Assembly (NCBI RefSeq): GCF_000427825.1
Contig: NZ_KE386593.1
Location: 219,253 to 283,252, forward strand
Length of the DNA: 64,000 nt
Source: Thermocrispum municipale DSM 44069
GTDB taxonomy: Bacteria; Actinomycetota; Actinomycetes; Mycobacteriales; Pseudonocardiaceae
Reading direction: 5' to 3'
A program made the translations under genes and the position numbers. Positions 14,981-24,200 of the stretch are shown in pieces. The notes beneath the pieces were generated by a model. That model was given only the letters and a program-made list of their open reading frames with translations, made no database searches and was not told the DNA's origin. Each line of letters begins with the position of its first letter. The first letter of the stretch is position 1.

Positions 14981-16609
14981 TCATCTGCTGTCAGCGTGCT
15001 CGCGTTCGATCAACAGATCGTCCCGACCTGTGATGACCGCCGCCGTGTTGTACTCGCTGGTCGACTGACGCCGGTCCGCCTCGGTGTACCCGCTGTGGCC
15101 CTCCGAGCCGGCGAGCCGCTCGCCATCAGCCGTCACCGCGTCGTCGGTTTCGAGTTGTCGCACGCCGTCGTAATTCTCCGGACTGCCGCCGTACCAACCG
15201 GAGCCGGCGATCAAGTCGCCATCCGTGCGCAGGTTGTACAGCTCGCCGGCAGGCACCTTCAGGCCGTCGTCACCGTTCCAGCCCGGCGAACCCTGCGAGA
15301 CGAACGCGTCCGCCGCGTCACTCTCCCGCAGCGCCAACGCGGTGGTCAGCGATCCGTACGAGTGCCCGATGGCCGTGATCCGCTCAGGTGGGTCGTCCAT
15401 CCGGCTGGCCTCGAGGCCCTCCAGCTCGGCGGCGAGCCGCTTCGCCCCGTCCTCCGCACGATCGTCGAAGATGCCTTCCACGATCTCGTCCACGCTGGTC
15501 TTCGGCGGCTCGTAGTCCATCCACACCACCGTCGCGACCGTCTCACCGGTGCCCGCCAGCATGTCCTGCGCGTACTGGTTGACCTCACGCAGCTCGTCGA
15601 CGTACCGGTTCATGTTGTCCTCGACCGCGGAATTCATCCCCGGGGTGTACACCGCCACGTAGTCGGCGTTGTCGACATCGCCGATCGCGACCGCGGCCCG
15701 GACCCGATCGCCCGAAGTGTCCAACGAGACGATCGAGTTGTCCTCGGCCTGCCGCTCCAGCACATCGAGCGCCTTGAGCTTCTCGTCGATGCCCCGCAGG
15801 TCGGAGATCGTCTTGCCGATACCGACCTCCTTGGCGCGCTCCAGCACGAACGTCCAGTCCTTGAGGTTCTCGCGGAGCTCGCGCAGCTTCTCCCGCTCGA
15901 GCGCGATCCGGTTGACGTTGGCTTCGTGCCTGGCCTGGTACGGGATGCCCTTCCGGTTCCCGATCAACTCCGGCCGCTGCGCGATCAGCCACTTCCGCTC
16001 GTCGTCCGACAGCGTGTCCCACCACGCCTTGTTCTGCGCAGGCGTGGCGTCCTTCGGTGGATCCAGCAACGTGGACTGGCCGGACTCGGCACCGGCGGCC
16101 GCCGCCTTGGTCATCGTCGACGCGTCGCTGTGGCCTTTGCCGTCGAGCACCGACCGCATCACCGTCGTCAGGTCCGCGTCGATGTCCAACCCGGTACGGA
16201 CGATCTGCTGCACCTGCGCCTCCAGGTGTGCACGCACATCCGGATCCGGGTTCGCGGGAGCACCGGGTCGCGGCCGCACCACACCGCCGGCGATCTCGAA
16301 ATCGTGCGCGCGGGCGAACTCGGCGGCGCCGTGCATCGCCCCGTGCAGCCGCTCGAGACGCTCCGCCGCGTCGTCCACCGCGGCCCGCAGCATCGCGAAC
16401 TCCTCGACCCGATGCAGCAGGCCACGCTCGATCTCGGCCAACGAGCGCTTCGCCGCTTCGGCGGCTTCGCCCTCCCACTCGGCGGGCGTGGTCGCGTCCC
16501 GCAGCTCGGCCTCGGTTCCGCGTAAGCGCTTCAGCTCCGCGGCCAGGTCGTCACCGACCGCTTTCAGCTCCGCCGGACTCCAGCCGGCGATCGTGTCCCA
16601 GTCGCCCAC
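14981..16609 (-). CDS. DUF1023 alpha/beta hydrolase with N-terminal WXG-like helical domain
   Basis: A 542-residue protein. Residues 1-120 are a helical region with AEWEGEAAEAAKRSL (a WxG turn) resembling ESX substrates. Residues 300-540 are the DUF1023 alpha/beta hydrolase, with VAVYTPGMNS, the nucleophile elbow AIGHSYGS (Ser417), a probable acid in LRTDGDLI and a probable His in GSEGHSGY. Family knowledge: hydrolases of this type are frequent beside WXG/EspC-like genes in actinobacteria and may be secreted through ESX. Natural substrate unknown, probably an ester or lipid. The gene starts three bases after the stop of the EspC-like gene, so the two are coupled. Confidence 0.85.
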   Translation of the reverse strand: MGDWDTIAGWSPAELKAVGDDLAAELKRLRGTEAELRDATTPAEWEGEAAEAAKRSLAEIERGLLHRVEEFAMLRAAVDDAAERLERLHGAMHGAAEFARAHDFEIAGGVVRPRPGAPANPDPDVRAHLEAQVQQIVRTGLDIDADLTTVMRSVLDGKGHSDASTMTKAAAAGAESGQSTLLDPPKDATPAQNKAWWDTLSDDERKWLIAQRPELIGNRKGIPYQARHEANVNRIALEREKLRELRENLKDWTFVLERAKEVGIGKTISDLRGIDEKLKALDVLERQAEDNSIVSLDTSGDRVRAAVAIGDVDNADYVAVYTPGMNSAVEDNMNRYVDELREVNQYAQDMLAGTGETVATVVWMDYEPPKTSVDEIVEGIFDDRAEDGAKRLAAELEGLEASRMDDPPERITAIGHSYGSLTTALALRESDAADAFVSQGSPGWNGDDGLKVPAGELYNLRTDGDLIAGSGWYGGSPENYDGVRQLETDDAVTADGERLAGSEGHSGYTEADRRQSTSEYNTAAVITGRDDLLIEREHADSR

Positions 16610-16612
16610 GGC

Positions 16613-16915
16613 TCACGTCTCCGCCGGGGTCAAGCCGCTGAAGTCCGCCTCGCCCGCGCGCTCACCGCCGTCGTAGGTGTCGGCGGCCTCGGCCAGCTTC
16701 GTCGCGCGATCCTCCAACGACGACACGTTCTCGGAGAGCCGTGTCTGCCAGAAGTCACCGACCTGCGCGGCATGCTTCGCGGCGCCGGAGCCCGGCATCG
16801 CCCGCGCAATCGGGTCCGCCACCCGCGGGTCGACCGTCCGCAGCTCGTCGGCCAGCTCCCGCGTGCCTTTCGCCGCGGCTCGCAGCGACCGCGGCGCGAC
16901 GCCGATGTCCGGCAT
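16613..16915 (-). CDS. EspC/WXG100-like secreted protein
   Basis: A 100-residue helical-hairpin protein (MPDIGVAPRSLRAAAKG, FWQTRLSENVSSLEDRATKLAEAADTY) of the EspC-like ESX-export class. The motif AADTYDGGE near the C-terminus resembles the YxxxD/E export tag (Y-D-G-G-E). GGGGGTGCGGAT upstream of the ATG at 16915 fixes the start; a longer frame to 16954 has no ribosome site. It heads the gene row EspC-like, DUF1023 hydrolase, LppA-like, EspG. It probably pairs with the helical N-domain of the hydrolase; that is inference. Confidence 0.8.
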   Translation of the reverse strand: MPDIGVAPRSLRAAAKGTRELADELRTVDPRVADPIARAMPGSGAAKHAAQVGDFWQTRLSENVSSLEDRATKLAEAADTYDGGERAGEADFSGLTPAET

Positions 16916-16993
16916 ATCCGCACCCCCTGCGTCAGTTCGCGCACAGGATGGCACAAGCCGGACCGCTACACGGCGACTTTGCGCAAAGCCGGT

Positions 16994-17656
16994 TTACTCG
17001 CCGGAGCTCGGCACACCGGTACCGATCTGGCAGGCCACCCCGGTGCCGCCGATGCCGCAGTAACCCATCGGGTTCTTGTGCAGGTACTGCTGGTGGTAGG
17101 TCTCGGCGTAGTAGAACGGGCCCGCCTGCGCGATCTCCGTCGTCACCGAACCCATGCCGGCATCACGCAGCGCGGCCTCGTAGTTCTTCGCCGACGTCTC
17201 GGCGGCTTCCCGCTGTTCCTCGTCGGCCCAGTAGATGGCCGAGCGGTACTGCGTGCCGACGTCGTTGCCCTGCCGCATGCCCTGCGTCGGGTCGTGGTTC
17301 TCCCAGAACACCTTCAGCAGCTGTTCGTAGGTGATCCGCTGCGGGTCGTAGACCACCAGCACGACCTCGGCGTGCCCGGTGCGCCCGGTGCAGACCTCCT
17401 CGTACGTCGGGTTCGGCGTGAACCCACCGGCGTAGCCCGCCGCGGTCGCCAACACGCCGTCCAGCTGCCAGAAAAGGCGTTCCGCGCCCCAGAAGCAGCC
17501 CATGCCGAACACCGCGGTCTTGCTGCCCTCCGGGAACGGGGGCGTGATCTTGGACCCCAGCACGGCGTGCTGCTCGTCGACCTGCAGCGGTTCGCTGCGG
17601 CCCGGCAGCGCCTCATCGGCGGTGATCATCGCGGTCTTGTCACGGGAAAGCCACAT
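16994..17656 (-). CDS. msrA: Peptide-methionine (S)-S-oxide reductase
   Basis: Cytosolic repair enzyme that reduces methionine-S-sulfoxide in proteins, regenerated by thioredoxin. The catalytic Cys is Cys54 in [14 protein letters not shown]. Other family blocks are [52 protein letters not shown] and a late [10 protein letters not shown], with resolving Cys near the C-terminus ([12 protein letters not shown]). At 220 residues it has the usual actinobacterial length. The ATG at 17656 gives [10 protein letters not shown], and a TACGGT -10-like box lies 14 bases upstream. It is divergent from the glycan-locus operon starting at 17772. Confidence 0.96.
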   Translation of the reverse strand: MWLSRDKTAMITADEALPGRSEPLQVDEQHAVLGSKITPPFPEGSKTAVFGMGCFWGAERLFWQLDGVLATAAGYAGGFTPNPTYEEVCTGRTGHAEVVLVVYDPQRITYEQLLKVFWENHDPTQGMRQGNDVGTQYRSAIYWADEEQREAAETSAKNYEAALRDAGMGSVTTEIAQAGPFYYAETYHQQYLHKNPMGYCGIGGTGVACQIGTGVPSSGE

Positions 17657-17771
17657 GACACCAGCATGCCACCGTATCGGATTGAACGGCTCCGACGACG
17701 TGGTACGTGTTCACTCGGACGGGTTTTTCCGGCATCGTATGCTGCGCACACGGCGGGGGAAGGACTGGGAG

Positions 17772-18869
17772 ATGAGCTGGCAAGAGGAGCTGCGCAAACT
17801 CGACGCTGACCTCGCGGCTGGCAAGCTGACCAAGGCGCAGTACGTGTCCCGGCGGGAAGAACTGCTCGCGGAGGCCTCGTCCGCCCCGGCGCGGCCCCGG
17901 CAGTCCACGGACGCGCCGACCGAGAAGGAGCGGATCACGCCGGGCAAGCCACCGGTGTCCGCGCAGGACCTGCTGGCCACCGACCGGCCCACCACCGCAC
18001 CGAGCCCGGCCGACGAACAGCCGACCGACTCGATCCCCTACCCGGCGAAGCCACCGGCACAGGAGACGAAGCCGTACGAGCGGCCCGCCGCGCCGCCCCC
18101 GCCGGTACCACCCCAGCAGACTCCGCCCCGCGCCATGCCGAACCGGATCGGCACGCAAGACCAGGCGCTGCCCGCGGCGCCGGAGGAGGCCTCGACGGGC
18201 AAGGGCAAGGTCCTCGTCGCGGTCGGCATCGTGGTCGCGGTGCTGATCGGCGGCACCGTGTGGTGGTTCAGCTCCACCGAGAACACCGACACCCCGCCGA
18301 GCGCCGCTCCGCCGCAGAAGACGACCACGCAGGCATCGCCCGCCCCGCGCGCCGGCTCCTCCGGTCCCGGGTCCGTCTCCGGCCTGGTCGACGAGCTCCC
18401 CCAGCTGCCCGGTGTGCTCAACCGCAACAGCGGCACCTACACGCCCGCCGAGGCCGCCCAACGCAAGCTGTTCGGTGTCGACGAGGCCGCGCTGCTGGAC
18501 ACCACCGACGTGGAGCGCGTGACCTGGAAGGGGTCCAGCCGCCGCGTCGGCAAGGCGGAGCTGGCTTACGTCGTGCTGGTCGCGGAGAACTCCTCGCGAG
18601 CCAAGACGGAAGCGACCGCGAAGGCGATGCGCAAACTCAGCGCCAGCCGTGTGCCCAAGTCCGACGGTCTGCCCGGGCATGCGAAACTGCCGACCTACCG
18701 CAAGTTGTCCGACGACGTCAGCGTGTACCGGGTCATCTACACCTCCGGCACCAAGACCATCCGGCTCGGCATCGTGGCCACACCGGGCGGCGACAACCAG
18801 CTGCTGAAGAAGGAAATGACCGTCCTGCTCGACGACATCACCAGGACGCTGCCGCCCAACGAGAGGTGA
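17772..18869 (+). CDS. Membrane-anchored protein with SWQEEL (SHOCT-like) N-terminus, first of two
   Basis: A 365-residue protein that starts MSWQEELRKLDADLAAGKLTKAQYVSRREELL, a SHOCT-like helical hairpin found again in the protein encoded at 20056. A disordered Pro-rich cytoplasmic stretch (about 35-140) is followed by one membrane helix (about 148-168, VAVGIVVAVLIGG) and an external Ser/Thr/Pro linker. The outer C-terminal domain (about 215-365) ends in a module (YRVIYTSGTKTIRLGIV..) that recurs in the proteins encoded at 20056 and 25077. GGGGGAAGGACTGGGAG precedes the ATG at 17772, so the upstream extension of the frame is rejected. The family is not known to me. It probably interacts with envelope or glycan machinery encoded in the same operon. 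Confidence 0.8.
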   Translation: MSWQEELRKLDADLAAGKLTKAQYVSRREELLAEASSAPARPRQSTDAPTEKERITPGKPPVSAQDLLATDRPTTAPSPADEQPTDSIPYPAKPPAQETKPYERPAAPPPPVPPQQTPPRAMPNRIGTQDQALPAAPEEASTGKGKVLVAVGIVVAVLIGGTVWWFSSTENTDTPPSAAPPQKTTTQASPAPRAGSSGPGSVSGLVDELPQLPGVLNRNSGTYTPAEAAQRKLFGVDEAALLDTTDVERVTWKGSSRRVGKAELAYVVLVAENSSRAKTEATAKAMRKLSASRVPKSDGLPGHAKLPTYRKLSDDVSVYRVIYTSGTKTIRLGIVATPGGDNQLLKKEMTVLLDDITRTLPPNER

Positions 18870-19948
18870 GCGTGGGAGTCGAACGCAACCGCGCGACGTG
18901 GGAACGCCTCGGCAACGACGACCCGCTGTGGGCGATCATGCCGTACCCGGCCGAGAAGAGCGCCGACTGGGACCTCGACGAGTTCATGGCCACCGGGGTG
19001 GCCGACATCGACCTGGTCGTCAAGCACCTGGCGGAGCACTCGCTGCGGTTGCGCGGCCGGGTGCTCGACTTCGGCTGCGGGGTGGGCAGGCTCAGCAACG
19101 CCATCGCCGCACTGCCGGACGTCACCTCGGTCGTCGGGGTGGACATCGCGTCGTCGATGGTCGAGCGCGCCCGCCAGTACAACCGGCACCCGGGAAGCCT
19201 CGAGTTCCAGGCCTACGACGGCACCCTGCTGCCGTTCGCCGACGGCGAGTTCGACTCCGTGGTGAGCCTGGTGGTCGTCCAGCACGCGCCGCCGCTGGCC
19301 CAGTTGCGCTACCTGGTCGAACTGAACCGGGTGCTCGCGCCCGGCGGCGTGCTGGTGCTGCAGATCGTCACCGAGCCACGACTACCACAACCGCTGCCGC
19401 CCGAAGCCCTGCGCGCACGGTTCGAACCGCTCGAGCCGCCGGCGACTCTCCGCCCGAGTGAGTCGGCACGGCTGACGGTGCGGCTGCGCAACGAGAGCAC
19501 CCAGACCTGGCCTGCCGGCGTCCAGCTGCGTCTGGGCAACCATTGGCGCCGCGGTGACGAGATGGTCGTGCAGGACGACGGCCGGGCCGATCTGCCGCAC
19601 GACGTGCCCGCGGGCGGCACGGTCGACCTGCCGCTGACCGTCACCGCCCCGCCCGAGCCCGGCGACTACCAGCTCGAATTCGACATGGTGCAGGAATTGA
19701 TCACGTGGTGGTCGCAAGCGGGCAACCCCGTGCACCGGGTCGGCGTCAACGTCATGGGCGAGCCGATGCCAGCCCCGGCCGAACGACCCGACGACGCCAC
19801 TCGGGGCGTCGAGATGCATGCGGTGCCGGACCACTTGTTGCGCGACATCGTGCAGCATTGCGGCAATCAGGTCATCTCACGCGTCGAGGACCATTACTCC
19901 GACGGGTATTGGGACAGCTACACGTACCTCATCCGGGCCGCTGATTAG
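18866..19948 (+). CDS. Class I SAM-dependent methyltransferase with C-terminal Ig-like (NBR1-type) domain
   Basis: A 360-residue protein. The Rossmann methyltransferase domain (about 55-175) has motif I VLDFGCGVGRLSN, acidic motif II GVDIASSM, and VVSLVVVQH before LAPGGVLVLQIV. Residues about 190-297 form a beta-sandwich-like region with RLRNESTQTWPAG, a pattern seen in NBR1-type Ig-like domains (N..T.W), ending WWSQAGNPVHRV. A short C-terminal part (302-360) completes the protein. The GTG at 18866 overlaps the previous stop (GTGA). Its neighbours point to methylation of a sugar or glycolipid; the Ig-like domain may bind carbohydrate. Substrate unknown. Confidence 0.82.
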   Translation: MSVGVERNRATWERLGNDDPLWAIMPYPAEKSADWDLDEFMATGVADIDLVVKHLAEHSLRLRGRVLDFGCGVGRLSNAIAALPDVTSVVGVDIASSMVERARQYNRHPGSLEFQAYDGTLLPFADGEFDSVVSLVVVQHAPPLAQLRYLVELNRVLAPGGVLVLQIVTEPRLPQPLPPEALRARFEPLEPPATLRPSESARLTVRLRNESTQTWPAGVQLRLGNHWRRGDEMVVQDDGRADLPHDVPAGGTVDLPLTVTAPPEPGDYQLEFDMVQELITWWSQAGNPVHRVGVNVMGEPMPAPAERPDDATRGVEMHAVPDHLLRDIVQHCGNQVISRVEDHYSDGYWDSYTYLIRAAD

Positions 19949-20055
19949 GTCACGACTTGGTAGGTGCCTGCGTCAACGGTTCACCGGCCGGGGACAATGT
20001 GCCAGTCTCGCGCTGTCAGCGCCGTACGACTTGAGCCCGGAAGGGGGTGCCAGGG

Positions 20056-21294
20056 GTGTCCTGGCAGGAAGAGCTGCGCAAGCTCGACGAGGACTTCTCG
20101 GCAGGCAACATCACTGCCGACGAGTATCGGGTCCGTCGTGATCAGGTGCTGTCTTCGGCCGTCGCGCCACCGGGTGAGGAAGCCGGCACGAGTGCCGAGG
20201 CGACGCAGATCGTCAGCCCCGCGCAGCAGCCCCAGCAGCCCGGCGACGCCGACTCCACCCAGTTGGTGTCGAATGCCGGGCAGTCGGACAACCCCGATGC
20301 CACGCAGGTCGTCCGCACGCCGCCTGCCGACCCGACGCCGAAGTACTCTCCCGACGCCGACGCCACGCAGGCCGTCCCGCAGTGGGAGACCCAGCAGCCG
20401 CCGTACCCGCCGCCCTACCAGCAGCCGTCGTCGGGTGGCTTCCCGCAGCAGCCGATGTCGCCGCCCGGCGGTTTCCAGCAGCCGGGCTACCCGCCGCAGC
20501 AGCCCGGTTGGCAGGGCGCGCCGCAACAGGAGGAAGCCCCGGTGTGGGGTGGCGACGAGTTCCCGCCGATCGCCCCGCCGACCGAGCCGGACTGGGTGAC
20601 GCAAGGCCCGGAGTTCGGTGAGGAGGACGAGGAGAAGGGCCGCGCGGGCAAGATCATCGGTGTGGTGCTCGCTGTGTTGTTGCTGGCGGGCATCGGTGTC
20701 GGCGCCTGGCTGCTGTGGGGCCAGGACTCCGGCCAGCCGACCGCGGGCCCCGGAGACAAGACGTCTCAGCAGGCTCCGCCGAGCGGACAGACCAGCGCGC
20801 CCCCGACCTCCCCGAGCGAGGAGCCGGACCCGCTGCCGCTCGCCGACCTGCCGGGTGACGCCGAGGCGCACCCCGAGGTCAGCACGTTCGACGACATGCC
20901 GGACAAGAACTACTTCAACAAGAAGGAGCTGGACGCCTACCGCAAGGCGGGTGCCGGCGACACCAAGTTCCACGTCCAGCACCTCGGCGAAGCAGGCAAC
21001 GTCACGATCGTGCTCGCCGCGACCGACTCGGCGAAGACCGGTGCGACCGCGGTCAAGCAGCTGCGCAAGATCCAGATCGACAACAACGCCAAGCCGATGA
21101 AGGGCGCGCCGGACGCGGTGGAGGTCACCGAGATCAACACCGACAACGGCTCGGAGATCCGCGCGCACTACTTGAGCGGCAACGTGATCGTCCGGATCGA
21201 GCTGCGCAGCGACAAGAAGCTCGACGAAGCCCGGAGCGAGTTCGAGAACGTGCTGAACGCGCAGCTGGAGGAGCTGCCTGCCGATGGCAGCTGA
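20056..21294 (+). CDS. Membrane protein with SWQEEL N-terminus and four [AS]TQxV motifs
   Basis: A 412-residue single-pass protein. It has a SHOCT-like hairpin at 1-32, then a disordered Pro/Gln-rich region with four motifs ATQIV, STQLV, ATQVV and ATQAV (Thr50, Thr68, Thr83, Thr104), each preceded by acidic residues. A Pro/Gln-rich stretch, a membrane helix (about 198-222) and an external Thr/Pro/Ser linker come next, then a C-terminal domain ending with the same module as the neighbouring paralogues (IRAHYLSGNVIVRIELR). Acidic-TQ-hydrophobic sites resemble those phosphorylated by PknA/PknB-type kinases and read by FHA domains. The GTG at 20056 has AAGGGGGT upstream; a GTG at 20047 would add three residues. 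Function unknown. Confidence 0.8.
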   Translation: MSWQEELRKLDEDFSAGNITADEYRVRRDQVLSSAVAPPGEEAGTSAEATQIVSPAQQPQQPGDADSTQLVSNAGQSDNPDATQVVRTPPADPTPKYSPDADATQAVPQWETQQPPYPPPYQQPSSGGFPQQPMSPPGGFQQPGYPPQQPGWQGAPQQEEAPVWGGDEFPPIAPPTEPDWVTQGPEFGEEDEEKGRAGKIIGVVLAVLLLAGIGVGAWLLWGQDSGQPTAGPGDKTSQQAPPSGQTSAPPTSPSEEPDPLPLADLPGDAEAHPEVSTFDDMPDKNYFNKKELDAYRKAGAGDTKFHVQHLGEAGNVTIVLAATDSAKTGATAVKQLRKIQIDNNAKPMKGAPDAVEVTEINTDNGSEIRAHYLSGNVIVRIELRSDKKLDEARSEFENVLNAQLEELPADGS

Positions 21295-24200
21295 GGACCA
21301 CGACACGACCGTGCAGGTGACCGCCTGCACGGTCGTCGCACGAAACTACGTCCCCGCGGCCCGCGTGCTGGCCAGGTCCTACCGCCGCCAGCACCCGGAC
21401 CACGAGTTCGTCATCGCGGTGATCGACGCCGACGTCGCCGGGGCCGGCCCGGACCTGACCGAGGTCACCGAGGCGAACATCATCGGCCCGTCCGAGTTCG
21501 GCATCGCCGAGCAGGACTACCTACGGATGGCGACGGCCTACGACGTTACCGAGCTGGCAACCGCGGTCAAGCCGTATGTGCTGCGCGAGCTGCGCCGCAA
21601 GGGCCGCGACGTGGTCATCTACCTGGACCCGGACATCACCGTCTACCGGCCGATGCCCGAGGTCGCCGAGCTGGCCCGCGAACACCAGCTGGTGCTGACG
21701 CCACACTTCACCGAACCGCTGCCGCGGGACGGGCTGGAGCCGGGCGAAGCGGTGATCATGGGCACGGGGGTGTTCAACCTCGGCTTCCTGGCCACCGGTC
21801 CCGGTTCGGAGGAGTTCCTGGACTTCTGGGCCGAGCGGCTGCGGCACGACGCGATCGTGGCGCCCGAGGAGCAGCTGTTCACCGACCAGCGCTGGGTGGA
21901 CCAGGTGCCCGCGCTGTTCGAGCACACCGTGCTGCGCGACCCCGGCTTCAACGTCGCCTACTGGAACCTGCACGAGCGGCCGCTGACCAAGACGGCCGAC
22001 GGCACGGTGACCGCGGGCGGCTCGCCGCTGCGGTTCTTCCACTTCAGCGGCTACCGGCCGGAGCGGCCGTGGCTGCTGACGTTGCACTGTGCCCGCAAGC
22101 CGCGCGTGCTGCTGTCGGAGCACCCGGTGTTGCGCGAGCTGTGCGATGCCTACGGCGCCGCGCTGCGCGAGGCGGGCTACGCCGAGACGCTGGAATCCAT
22201 TCCGTACGGCTTCAACAAGTTCCCGGACGGCACGCCGTTGACCAAGAGCATGCGCCGCGTCTTCCGGGCCGGTTGGGTCGCGGCGGAAGGCCCGGACGTC
22301 AATCTCCCGTCGCCGCGGCTCCGGCCGGAGATCCCGCCGCACGCGTTCGGCCCGGACGGCGGCAGCGCACTGCGGGAATGGCTGACGTCGCCGGAAGACC
22401 AGGCGCAAGCGGCCGCTGGTCTGCATCGCTTGGCGATGGCCGCCTGGCACAGCCGGGTCGACCTGCAGCTGGCGTTCCCCAAGCCGACCGGGCAGGACGC
22501 CGAGGCGTTCCGGCATTGGTGCGCAGGCTCCGGCGTGTCCGAAGGCCTGTTGCCGGAGTGGGCCGTGCCGGGCGAGCCGGGGCCGAAGACCTCGCCCGAG
22601 GACACCTTCGGCGTGAACCTGGCCGGCTACCTCACGGCCGAGCTCGGCCTCGGCGAGATGGGCCGGATCGTGCACAAGGCGATCGCGCAGGCGGGCATCG
22701 ACGTGGTGTCCGTGGTCGAGGAGCGGTCGCTGTCCAACCGCACCGGCGTGCAGCACGACGGCACCGTCGGCCGCCCCCGCTTCCCGGTGACCGTGCTGGC
22801 GGTCAACGCCGACCAGACCCCGGTGATCCTGGCCAATTACCCGGAGCTGGCGCACGAGCGCTACACCATCGGGCTGTGGGCGTGGGAGCTGGAGGACTTT
22901 CCCGCGTGGCAGCACAACGCGTTCGACCTGGTCGACGAGGTGTGGACGGTCAGCGACTTCTGCCGGGAAGCCATCGCGGCCGCCGCGACCGTTCCGGTGA
23001 AGACCATCCCGGTTCCGGTGCGCGACCCGGGCGAGCCCGCGCGCCGCGAGCGCCGAGCGGGCGATGTCGTCCGGTTCCTGTTCGCGTTCGACTTCAACTC
23101 CGTCGGGGAGCGGAAGAACCCGTGGGGCCTGGTGAAGGCGTTCCAGCGGGCGTTCCCCGGCCGGGACGACGTGCGGCTGACGATCAAAGCGATCAACGGC
23201 GACAAGAATCCGCACAACGCGGAGCGGTTGCGGGTGCTGGCCGCAGGCGACGAGCGGATCGAGCTGGTCGAGCGTTACCTGAGCGTGGCGGAGCTCGACG
23301 AGTTGTACCGCAGCGCCGACTGCTACGTGTCGCTGCACCGCTCGGAGGGTTTCGGGCTGACCGTGGCCGAGGCGATGGCCCGCGCGCTGCCGGTGATCAG
23401 CACCGATTACTCCTCCACCACGGAGTTCTTCGACGAGACCACCGGGTGGCCGATTCCGTACCGGCTCGTCCCGGTCGGCGAGGGGAATTTCCCGTACCAC
23501 GCGGACGCGGTGTGGGCGGACCCCGACCTGGAGGCCGCCGCGGCGGCGATGCGCGAAGTGGCGGACAACCCCGAGGAAGCCGCGCGACGGGGACGAGCCG
23601 CCCGCGAACACATCCTGCGCACCCGCACGATGAAGGCCGCGTCGGAGTGGATGGCCACCCAACTGCGCCAGGCCTACGACAAGTGGCAGGCCCGGCGCGC
23701 GGCCGCTGCCGCGCAGGCCGCGCCGGTCGATCCGCTCGACCCGCTGCGGGCCGCCCGCGGCAAGGTGGACCAGGCTCCGAACCCGAACACGCCGTCCCGA
23801 CTGCCGGGTGCGCCCGCCATGCGCAAGGCGGTGCTGCGGGCGCTCGACCACTACGACGTGCACCAGCGCGGTGTGCACGCGGCCCTGGCCGAGGGTGTCG
23901 AGCAGTCGAACGCACTGCTGCTGGCCCGGATCGAGAGCCTGGAAGCGCGGCTGGCGGCGCAGGACGCGATGCTGGCCGAGAAGGTCCGGATCGAGGTCGA
24001 CCGAGTCGCGAGTCCGGCAGCGAAACGGGCGTCGCACGCCATTCGCGAGGTCAACGCCGTCGCCGACAAGCTGGCGGAGCTGCGCGCGGCTCTTGCCCAC
24101 ACTCCGACGTCTTCCGACCTGGACAAACTCAGCGACCGGATCCAGCGCTACGAGAGCTGGACACACGAGATGTTCGCCACGCGCGACGCACGGGCGGACA

